From Bacillota bacterium (GTDB lineage Bacteria > Bacillota > Clostridia > Acetivibrionales > Acetivibrionaceae): a stretch of DNA of 12,789 nucleotides. A program made the position numbers and the translations under genes. The first letter of the stretch is position 1. Each line of letters begins with the position of its first letter. Positions 6,826-12,789 of the stretch are shown here, one piece after another. The notes below the pieces were generated by a model, which made no database searches, was not told the DNA's origin, and saw only the letters and a list, made by a program, of their open reading frames with translations. Location: positions 1 through 12,789 of the forward strand of contig JAEZUI010000196.1 of the NCBI GenBank assembly GCA_023421115.1, in the 5' to 3' direction.

Positions 6826-6871
6826 TTTTCTCGAAAAGAACGAAAAATTAATGTAAAATTTTTTCGAAAAA
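6826..6871. promoter_or_regulatory. Candidate LacI-family operator(s)
   Basis: TTTTTCGAAAAA (6860-6871) is a perfect 12-bp palindrome with a central CG, as is usual for LacI-family sites. A related but imperfect sequence, TTTTCTCGAAAA (6826-6837), lies 34 bp away centre to centre. Both are upstream of the LacI gene in the divergent region. The second copy is weak, and I found no copy near the araD, kinase or binding-protein start codons, so autoregulation is the main reading. Confidence 0.4.
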
Positions 6872-7025
6872 CATGTACATCAATTGCTTAAATACTAACA
6901 CAATTTTTGTAATAAGCGCAATAAATATTTATGTTTTTCTAAACGCCTTCAATATATAATATTATACACTCAATAGAAGAATAATACTTCTTAAGATTAA
7001 GATCACAATTTTTTATAATACAAAG

Positions 7026-7064
7026 GAGCTATTATATCTTTAATTTGTAAAGATACAATAGCTC
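7026..7064. repeat. Stem-loop in the lipoprotein gene leader region
   Basis: GAGCTATTATATCTTT (7026-7041) pairs with AAAGATACAATAGCTC (7049-7064): a 16-position stem with a single mismatch and a 7-nt loop. No U-run follows on either strand, so it is not a typical terminator. It may be an RNA structure in a long leader or a protein-binding inverted repeat. Confidence 0.55.
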
Positions 7065-7141
7065 TATGCAAATGCCTTGTAATTGGTTTTATTATAAATT
7101 TTACACTCCTAAGATATTATAATTTACAAATTTATTAAATT

Positions 7142-7151
7142 GGCAATTGCC
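7142..7151. promoter_or_regulatory. GGCAATTGCC palindrome, possible operator
   Basis: A perfect 10-bp palindrome about 300 bp before the lipoprotein start. It stands out as GC-containing in an AT-rich region. The binding protein is unknown, and a chance occurrence is possible. Confidence 0.25.
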
Positions 7152-7426
7152 CAGTTGTGTTAGAAATCACCTTACTGATTTCATGTTACCATAAATTTAT
7201 ATTTTATGCAATAATTTTTGAAGCTAAAAGAGCTGAAGTATACATATTTCAACACATTCTATATTATCCTGTTTGTATAGGTTATCTTTTAAAATGTTTT
7301 ATAAACATATTAAATGCTATTAATAAAATTACCAAAAAAGTCGATAAATAATATATCTATTAAGTACGAATATTGGCTCAATTTATCATATAAAACCAGA
7401 CTCTTATATAGATAAAAAAATTATGT

Positions 7427-8758
7427 ATGAAAGGTCAGGAAAACTTCATGCTAAATAAAATTAAATTTATGCTTCTTTTTTGGTTGTTTTTAGGTTTAGT
7501 CGTAACAGTTAGTTGTAATGAAAAATCTAGTACTATAGGAAACTTAGATAATACTGATAATACAGCTTCAAATGTTGCTACAACTGAAGTTCAAAAGATT
7601 GTAGAAATAGAGTTTTGGACCTGGTCTCCTATGAATGAAACAATAAAAAAATTCGAAGTTGAAAACCCATATATAAGGATAAAAACAAAGCTGTTTGATT
7701 ATTTTGAATTAAAAGAGGAATACATGAAAGCTTTAACAACCGGTAGCGGTCCTGATGTTCTTATGTTTTACAGTGATTTATTCGGATTATATACTGTAGA
7801 TGGCTTTCTTCAGGATGTTCTTACAGAACCGTTTAACGCTGGAAAATATCAAAAGGATTTTCCAAGATGGGATAGTGGTTTGTCCCTAGATAATAAACAA
7901 TTGCTATCCCTAACTTATTCTGCTGCACCACAAATTACTCTGTATAGGGCAGACGTAATGAAAGATAATGGTTTCCCGTTTGAACCTGAAGAATTTGCAA
8001 AATTTCTTGAAAAACCTGATAATATATTGCAAATTGCAGAAAAATTGAAGCAGAAAGACCAGTATATATTTCAGTGGCCTTTTGATTTGCCAAATATAGT
8101 TGGTTTATCTGTAGGTTCTTTTGACAAAGACTTGAATTATTTAAGACATGGAGAACTTTTTAACACAGCATTGGATATTAGTAAAGCAAGTTATTCGAAT
8201 AATATGATCTTATATGGCAACTTATGGACAGATAGAGGTAAGGAAGCAATAAAAAACGACAAGCTTGTTATGATATTAGAAGCTAATACCTATTCAATAA
8301 ACGAACTTGAGCGATTAGTTCCAGAACAAAATGGATTATGGAAGATCACTAAACCTGCACTAGGAATAGCTGCGTGGCAATTTGATAGCAGAGTCGCAAT
8401 AAATGCTCAAAGTAATAACAAAGAACAAGCCTGGAAATTCATGGAGTATCTTGTCACTCATAAATCCGGGGTTATGTATGATAACCACGCAATTCCTGAA
8501 TATATTCCTGCGCGTCAAAGTATACAAAAAGTTGAAGTACTTGACACCTACCTAGGAAACCAAAATATTTCCGCAATTTTTTATGAACTTGCGGAAAAGA
8601 TGGCTCCAGTCAAAATGACTCCAATGGATGAAGAAGCAAATAATATATTTGGACAAGGTATATGGAAAGCTTCTGAACAATATACTGATTCAAATGAGGA
8701 TATGAAAGAAATATTAGAAGAAATAAGCAAAATGCTTAACGTAGAAAAAATCAACTAA
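7427..8758 (+). CDS. Extracellular solute (sugar)-binding lipoprotein, family 1
   Basis: A lipid-anchored binding protein of the type that delivers sugars or oligosaccharides to ABC importers. It has a hydrophobic signal segment (KFMLLFWLFLGLVVTV, 13-28), then a lipobox-like TVSC with the modified Cys at residue 30; Thr at the -3 position is unusual. A Ser/Thr/Asn-rich spacer follows, then the mature domain beginning VEIEFWTWSPMNETIKKFE, typical of family 1, with GSGPDVLMF near residue 110. ATG 7427 has no ribosome binding site; ATG 7448 (436 residues) is preceded by AGGTCAGGA and is the better start. No permease or ATPase genes follow: the next gene is convergent and begins 7 bp later. The ligand is unknown; the neighbours suggest a pentose or xylan oligosaccharide. 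Confidence 0.88.
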   Translation: MKGQENFMLNKIKFMLLFWLFLGLVVTVSCNEKSSTIGNLDNTDNTASNVATTEVQKIVEIEFWTWSPMNETIKKFEVENPYIRIKTKLFDYFELKEEYMKALTTGSGPDVLMFYSDLFGLYTVDGFLQDVLTEPFNAGKYQKDFPRWDSGLSLDNKQLLSLTYSAAPQITLYRADVMKDNGFPFEPEEFAKFLEKPDNILQIAEKLKQKDQYIFQWPFDLPNIVGLSVGSFDKDLNYLRHGELFNTALDISKASYSNNMILYGNLWTDRGKEAIKNDKLVMILEANTYSINELERLVPEQNGLWKITKPALGIAAWQFDSRVAINAQSNNKEQAWKFMEYLVTHKSGVMYDNHAIPEYIPARQSIQKVEVLDTYLGNQNISAIFYELAEKMAPVKMTPMDEEANNIFGQGIWKASEQYTDSNEDMKEILEEISKMLNVEKIN

Positions 8759-8765
8759 TATTCCT

Positions 8766-9470
8766 CTATAATATATTTTTCTGACCATAATAAGCTTTAT
8801 CACCATGCTTTCGGTAAAAGTGCTTATCTCGCAAGTATGCCGGCGCTTCCTTTACATTACTATTTATACTCTCTGTCATATATGCCATCTTTGCAACTTC
8901 TTCCAACACAACTGCGTTATGAACAGCTTCTTGTGCGTCCTTACCCCATGCAAACGGGCCATGGTTAGTACACAAAACACCTGGGGTATATATTGGATTT
9001 TTGTTCTCCCTTTGAAAGGTTTCAACAATGACAAGACCTGTATTTTTCTCGTATTCTGAAGAAATCTCCTGCTCTGTCAGACTTCTTGCGCATGGGATTT
9101 CACCTAAAAAATAATCCGCATGTGTTGTCCCGTAAAGTGGAACATTTCTTCCTGCCTGAGCCCAAGCAGTTGCATGAACAGAGTGCGTATGCACAATTCC
9201 TCCAATTTGATCAAATGCTTTATAAAGCTCAATGTGGGTTGCAGTATCTGATGAAGGTGAATATTTTCCCTCAACCACCTTTCCATCAAAATCAACAACA
9301 ACCATATTATCCAAACAAAGTTTTTCGTAAGGAACTCCGCTTGGTTTAATAACTATAAGTTTTTGTTCCCTATCCACAGCACTAACATTTCCCCAAGTAA
9401 ATGTTACTAAATTATATTTAGGTAAATCCATATTAGCTTCAAAAACGCACTGTTTTAATTTCTCTAACAT
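8766..9470 (-). CDS. araD: L-ribulose-5-phosphate 4-epimerase
   Basis: Interconverts L-ribulose 5-phosphate and D-xylulose 5-phosphate, linking L-arabinose use to the pentose phosphate pathway; cytoplasmic. At 234 residues it matches the class II aldolase-type epimerase family (E. coli AraD 231). All key residues can be placed with a one-residue offset from E. coli: zinc ligands His94, His96 and His170, Asp75 in SPSSDTATH, the catalytic Asp119 in GTTHADYFLG, and Tyr228 near the C-terminus. Substrate-loop motifs TWGNVS (25-30) and IKPSGVPY (41-48) are present. AGGAGAAG precedes the ATG. It follows the FGGY kinase by 81 nt with no terminator or clear promoter between, so the two are probably co-transcribed. 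UlaF/SgbE paralogs act on the same substrate and cannot be excluded by sequence, but the kinase neighbour favours AraD. Confidence 0.92.
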   Translation of the reverse strand: MLEKLKQCVFEANMDLPKYNLVTFTWGNVSAVDREQKLIVIKPSGVPYEKLCLDNMVVVDFDGKVVEGKYSPSSDTATHIELYKAFDQIGGIVHTHSVHATAWAQAGRNVPLYGTTHADYFLGEIPCARSLTEQEISSEYEKNTGLVIVETFQRENKNPIYTPGVLCTNHGPFAWGKDAQEAVHNAVVLEEVAKMAYMTESINSNVKEAPAYLRDKHFYRKHGDKAYYGQKNIL

Positions 9471-9551
9471 ATTCTTCTCCTATTTAATTATTCATTTCAT
9501 TCGTGATTCTCTTAACAATAACTATCAAGTTTTCTATAAACAATAAATAAA

Positions 9552-11147
9552 TTATTTAAAATTTTCAACAGCAGCTTTTTCTATCAAAAGACCTTTAGTA
9601 TAACGCTTCATAAATTCTTCAAAGCCTTTTACACCTTCAATATCTGGCTCTACTCTGCTGACTGTTTCCCCTGTAAACACCTTATTAACAAGAAAATCTT
9701 CGAGCGCTTGTTTATCCTCTTTCTTCTGCATGTAAGCTGCAAGTAGAGCAATACCCCAAGCACCACCCTCACCAGCTGTAGATAATACTGAAACGGGAAC
9801 ATTAATGGCATTTGCCAAAATACTCTGACCTACATCCTTAGTACTGAATAGACCTCCGTGGGCATAAATTTCGTCCACTTTTACATTTTCCTCATTAAAT
9901 AAAATATCTAATCCCGATTTTAATGCACCAAAAGATGAGCTAATATGCAGTCTCATAAAATTTGCCAAGCTAAATTTACTTTCCGGCGTACGAACAAATA
10001 ACGGGCGTCCTTCTGAAAATCCAGTAACATGTTCTCCTGAATAATAATTATAAGAAAGCAAGTTACCGCAATCCACATCACCCTCTAAAGCCTTCATAAA
10101 TAATGTAGTATAAAGTGTATTCATTTCAATTTTTGCACCAACGGTATCTGCAAATTCTTTGAATAAATTCACCCACGCATTAATATCTGATGTACAGTTA
10201 TTACAGTGTACCATAGCCACCGGACTCCCCACCGGTGTTGTTACAATATCTATCTGTGTATGAACTTTCTTCAAATCCTCTTCTAATACAATCATTGCAA
10301 AAATAGAGGTCCCTGCAGACACATTTCCTGTACGCTTTGCTACAGAATTTGTTGCTACCATTCCTGTTCCTGCATCTCCTTCTGGAGGGCACAAAGGAAT
10401 TCCTGCTTGTAGCTTTCCTGAAGTGTCAAGGAGCTTTGCTCCAACTTCCGTAAGGATACCTGCTTCTTCTCCGGCCATTAATACCTTAGGTAAAATTTCT
10501 TTTACCTTCCATGAATAATCTTCCTTCGATACAAATTCATCAAATTGATGAAGCATTAAGTTATTATAATCCTTAGTAGTATTATCAATTGGAAACATGC
10601 CCGATGCTTCACCAATACCAAGCACCTTTTTGCCTGTCAATTTCCAATGAATATATCCGGCAAGAGTTGTGATATAATTAATTCTATTAACATGATCTTC
10701 GTTATTCAAAATTGCCTGATATAAATGAGCAATACTCCATCTCTGCGGTATACTAAAATTGAACAACTTTGAAAGTTTACTAGAAGCATCACCTGTCATG
10801 GTATTTCTCCAGGTTCTAAAGGGGACTAATAATTCATCCTCTTTATCAAAGGGCATATACCCATGCATCATCCCACTAATACCAATAGCAGCCAGCCTTG
10901 CTATCTCAACTCCGTAACTATCCTTTACACCCTCTGCAAGCTTTCGATAACAATCCTGTAAGCCCATCCATACTTTTTCCAGGCTATATGTCCAAATTCC
11001 ATCTATGTAATCATTTTCCCAAACATGACTTCCTGCTGCAATTGGCTCATTCTTCTCTCCTATCAATACTGCTTTAATCCGAGTAGAACCAAACTCTATA
11101 CCAAGAACCGCTTTACCATCTAAAATATATTGTCGTATTTTATCCAT
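9552..11147 (-). CDS. FGGY-family carbohydrate kinase, probable L-ribulokinase
   Basis: A 531-residue sugar kinase of the FGGY family (hexokinase/actin fold), which phosphorylates a sugar with ATP in the cytoplasm. Landmarks: N-terminal phosphate loop GIEFGSTRIKAVLIG (16-30, with Glu where most members have Asp), ISGMMHGYMPFD (90-101), PPEGDAGTGM (254-263) with Asp258 as likely catalytic base, NVSAGTSIFA (275-284), and the C-terminal nucleotide-binding stretches YAHGGLFSTKDVG (428-440) and GEGGAWGIALLAAYM (459-473). The neighbour araD supports L-ribulose as substrate. It resembles the clostridial AraK type, a ribulokinase distinct from classical AraB (recalled from work on Clostridium acetobutylicum), rather than xylulokinase. 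Substrate remains inferred. AAGTGG six bases before the ATG, or AAGGTGA further up, serves as ribosome binding site. A long inverted repeat lies just upstream. Confidence 0.82.
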   Translation of the reverse strand: MDKIRQYILDGKAVLGIEFGSTRIKAVLIGEKNEPIAAGSHVWENDYIDGIWTYSLEKVWMGLQDCYRKLAEGVKDSYGVEIARLAAIGISGMMHGYMPFDKEDELLVPFRTWRNTMTGDASSKLSKLFNFSIPQRWSIAHLYQAILNNEDHVNRINYITTLAGYIHWKLTGKKVLGIGEASGMFPIDNTTKDYNNLMLHQFDEFVSKEDYSWKVKEILPKVLMAGEEAGILTEVGAKLLDTSGKLQAGIPLCPPEGDAGTGMVATNSVAKRTGNVSAGTSIFAMIVLEEDLKKVHTQIDIVTTPVGSPVAMVHCNNCTSDINAWVNLFKEFADTVGAKIEMNTLYTTLFMKALEGDVDCGNLLSYNYYSGEHVTGFSEGRPLFVRTPESKFSLANFMRLHISSSFGALKSGLDILFNEENVKVDEIYAHGGLFSTKDVGQSILANAINVPVSVLSTAGEGGAWGIALLAAYMQKKEDKQALEDFLVNKVFTGETVSRVEPDIEGVKGFEEFMKRYTKGLLIEKAAVENFK

Positions 11148-11182
11148 AAATGACCACTTTCACCTTATAATATTATATATAA

Positions 11183-11235
11183 GTTCCCCTTAAGATAGCA
11201 GTTTTATTATTTTATCTGCCTATCTTAAGGGGAAC
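11183..11235. repeat. Long inverted repeat between the xylanase and kinase genes
   Basis: GTTCCCCTTAAGATAG-CAG (11183-11201) pairs with CTGCCTATCTTAAGGGGAAC (11216-11235): 19 pairs, one bulged base, 14-nt AT-only loop. It lies 26 bp past the xylanase stop and 36 bp before the kinase start. It could form the 3' end of the xylanase message, but no U-tract follows on the minus strand (UUAUAUAUAAU instead). A weak promoter-like pair, TTGTTC (11237-11232) with TAAAAT (11214-11209), places its -10 in the loop, so an operator-type role is also possible. Confidence 0.6.
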
Positions 11236-11260
11236 AAACAACTAGTACCCTTTTTTATTA

Positions 11261-12789
11261 CTATTTCATCAATGCTTCTTTTAACCCATGATAAGCTGGC
11301 TTTGGATTGTAATTATTATCATAAATCAGACCTCTACCAGTTCCTGGGAATGTTTGAGGGATCCATGAATACCTATCAGTAAAGCCCCAAACAACAAATG
11401 TTTTAACATTATCATTTCTCAAAGCTATTTCCATCAAGGACTTGTAATTGTTTCCCTGTGTATTGAATCCGTTAGTTTGATTTTCTGAATCATTCATACG
11501 AATATCAAGCTCAGTAATTGATACCTGTAGTCCAAGAGCTGCATATCTCTTGATATTTTGTTCTATTGCTGCCAACTGGGAAGAACTCATTCCGTTGATA
11601 AAGTGACATTGGAAACCTACTCCGTCAATTGGAATGCCTCTTTCCTTCATGCTTTTAATCATGTTATACGCTGTATTGGACTTTGCTCCCATATCTTCAA
11701 TATTATAATCATTATAGAAGAGAAGTGCACTAGGATCAGCTTGTCTTGCAGTCTGGAATGCAATATCTATAAAATCATTACCGATTTTATTTGTCCATAC
11801 ACTTCTTCTAAGTCCATTACCACTATCGTCACAAGCTTCGTTGACAACGTCCCATTCTGCGACTTTTCCCTTATAGTGTTGCATAGTCTTGGTAATATGG
11901 TTATTCATTGCTGAAATCAGTCCATCACGACTTCCACTCCAATTTCCCATCCATCCAGGAAGTTGAGCATGCCATACGAGAGTATGTCCACGAACCTTCA
12001 TATTGTTATTCATAGCAAAGTTAACCAGCTTATCTCCGTTACTAAAGTTGAAATTATTTTGCGAAGGCTCTATAGCATCGACCTTCATTTCATTCTCAGC
12101 TACAACCATTGCAAATTCATTTTTTAGAATATTATCATAAGTTCCACCTGTTTGACCAGAGAACCATTGACTGTTAACGCATGTACCAAAGGTTATCCCT
12201 TTTGCTGCTGCCAATTGATGCAAGGAAGTTCCTTTAGGTGCTGGTGCAGAAGTTCTTGGTGCCGTAGTTGGAGTTGGTGTAGCTGTCACTATACTTTGCG
12301 CTGGAAAACGAGTTATCATTCCCAACAAGTATTGTCTTACAAATCCGAAGTCTAGTGAGTCTATATTTCCATCTCCATTAACATCAGCTCTTGCTAAAGC
12401 TTGCCCTGTAAGTGCAGTAACTCCAAGCAAGTGCAATCTTAATGATGCTAAATCCAAGGAACTAATACTTCCATCAAGATCCAAATCACCATAACTTATA
12501 GAAGTGTTTCCACCAGTGTTTCCACCAGTATTTCCGCCAGTATTTCCGCCAGTATTTCCACCAGTACTACCATGAGGTACTCCGTTGATACTGATGACCA
12601 TTTTCGTAACATCAGCTTTACCACTACTTTGATAACCCTCTACAACAAGAGAGATTTCATAGAACTTACCCATTTTCATGCCTCTAGCTTCCCATGCCTT
12701 AAAGTGTTCACTTACAGATATAGTTCCGCTAGTACGTTTTTGCTGACGAACACTCCAATATTGTTGGAAAGTTGCAGTACCTTTGATAG
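11261..12789 (-). CDS. Bifunctional cellulosomal xylanase GH11 - dockerin - GH10 (5' part missing)
   Basis: The reading frame stays open to the window edge, so the gene starts outside. Residue numbers here count from the in-frame ATG at 12679, which is internal. The 36 residues before it plus 1-33 are the C-terminal part of a GH11 xylanase: FQQYWSVRQQKRTSGTISV and the acid/base motif EGYQSSG (Glu14). Next come a GGNT-repeat linker (about 38-59), a type I dockerin with two calcium-binding repeats (DLDLDGSISSLD and DVNGDGNIDSLD, about 62-126), a Thr/Pro linker (130-150), and a complete GH10 domain (about 151-470) with acid/base Glu281 in WDVVNEA and nucleophile Glu390 in ITELDI. It is secreted and cellulosome-bound by family knowledge; the signal peptide is off the window. 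GH11 and GH10 cut xylan with different tolerance of substituents, so the pair should complement each other. An internal dockerin is unusual. Confidence 0.93.
   Translation of the reverse strand, partial: IKGTATFQQYWSVRQQKRTSGTISVSEHFKAWEARGMKMGKFYEISLVVEGYQSSGKADVTKMVISINGVPHGSTGGNTGGNTGGNTGGNTGGNTSISYGDLDLDGSISSLDLASLRLHLLGVTALTGQALARADVNGDGNIDSLDFGFVRQYLLGMITRFPAQSIVTATPTPTTAPRTSAPAPKGTSLHQLAAAKGITFGTCVNSQWFSGQTGGTYDNILKNEFAMVVAENEMKVDAIEPSQNNFNFSNGDKLVNFAMNNNMKVRGHTLVWHAQLPGWMGNWSGSRDGLISAMNNHITKTMQHYKGKVAEWDVVNEACDDSGNGLRRSVWTNKIGNDFIDIAFQTARQADPSALLFYNDYNIEDMGAKSNTAYNMIKSMKERGIPIDGVGFQCHFINGMSSSQLAAIEQNIKRYAALGLQVSITELDIRMNDSENQTNGFNTQGNNYKSLMEIALRNDNVKTFVVWGFTDRYSWIPQTFPGTGRGLIYDNNYNPKPAYHGLKEALMK
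12507..12566 (-). repeat. Five 12-bp tandem repeats encoding the GGNT linker
   Basis: Five consecutive 12-bp units, plus-strand form TTTCCRCCAGTR, encode Gly-Gly-Asn-Thr repeats between the GH11 and dockerin domains. Units differ at only two positions (third-codon A/G), as expected for recent tandem duplication. Copy number may vary between strains. Confidence 0.9.

Larger units (their letters stand above)
6872..7426. other. Long non-coding region upstream of the solute-binding lipoprotein
   Basis: Very AT-rich. It holds a strong stem-loop (7026-7064) and a 10-bp palindrome (7142-7151). No clear promoter for the downstream gene could be fixed; TTATCA-N16-TATATA near 7385-7412 is the nearest candidate but poor. 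A 64-codon open frame from GTG 7157 has no ribosome binding site and no recognisable protein features. No recognised riboswitch or tRNA gene was seen. Confidence 0.5.

Noticed and set aside
7157..7351. 64-codon plus-strand open frame in the region before the binding-protein gene
   Set aside because: It starts with GTG without a ribosome binding site, has no recognisable features, and its composition is that of AT-rich intergenic DNA.
9086..9349. 87-codon plus-strand open frame
   Set aside because: Shadow of araD, whose zinc ligands and catalytic residues are all present on the other strand.
11226..11257. Plus-strand terminator-like AAGGGGAAC...GTACCC followed by a T-run
   Set aside because: No plus-strand gene ends nearby; the nearest, the binding-protein gene, ends 2.5 kb away with opposing genes between.
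11558..11914. 118-codon plus-strand open frame
   Set aside because: It lies antisense to the GH10 domain, whose catalytic motifs make the minus-strand reading certain; no ribosome binding site.
12679..12679. ATG at 12679 as the start of the xylanase gene
   Set aside because: It falls inside the GH11 fold, between FKAWEARG and the acid/base motif, and the frame is open to the window edge.

Overview
The window is AT-rich and reads as a chromosomal segment of a spore-forming, cellulosome-producing member of the Clostridia, close to Acetivibrio / Ruminiclostridium-type bacteria. The evidence is a type I dockerin inside a xylanase, a Spo0E-family sporulation phosphatase, Gram-positive-style Shine-Dalgarno sequences, sigma-A-like promoters, and a Firmicute-type YmfF/YmfH-lgt gene cluster. 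Nearly every gene is on the minus strand; the exception is one solute-binding lipoprotein.

Left part (1-6748), envelope and cell cycle. Read in the direction of transcription (right to left): a LacI-family regulator (5744-6748); a three-gene operon of two M16 peptidase-like proteins (an apparently inactive YmfF type, then an active YmfH type) followed by lgt, which lipidates prolipoproteins; a 50-55 codon Spo0E-like gene with its own consensus promoter; rodA behind a perfect TTGACA-N17-TATAAT promoter and a leader hairpin; and, at the left edge, what looks like the first three codons of mraZ. The mraZ call rests on a TTG start, a ribosome binding site and three 10-bp MraZ-box-like repeats. 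The dcw division/cell-wall cluster would therefore begin just outside the window.

Middle (6749-8758): a 678-bp intergenic region with a TTTTTCGAAAAA palindrome (candidate LacI-family operator), a 39-nt stem-loop and a second short palindrome. It is followed by a plus-strand sugar-binding lipoprotein with no permease genes beside it.

Right part (8766-12789), pentose use: araD (L-ribulose-5-phosphate 4-epimerase) and an FGGY kinase, probably L-ribulokinase, lie downstream of a multidomain xylanase truncated by the window edge. In-frame translation beyond the first in-window ATG shows the xylanase continues upstream as a GH11 domain, so its order is GH11 - linker - dockerin - linker - GH10. A long inverted repeat separates xylanase and kinase. 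Together the xylanase, binding protein, kinase, epimerase and LacI regulator suggest an (arabino)xylan / L-arabinose locus. The arabinose isomerase and transporter permeases are not in the window.

No rRNA, tRNA, CRISPR array, insertion sequence or recognisable riboswitch was seen. The strongest items for follow-up are the GH11-dockerin-GH10 enzyme, the mraZ promoter edge, the overlooked Spo0E-like gene, the rodA leader hairpin, and the palindromic element downstream of rodA.
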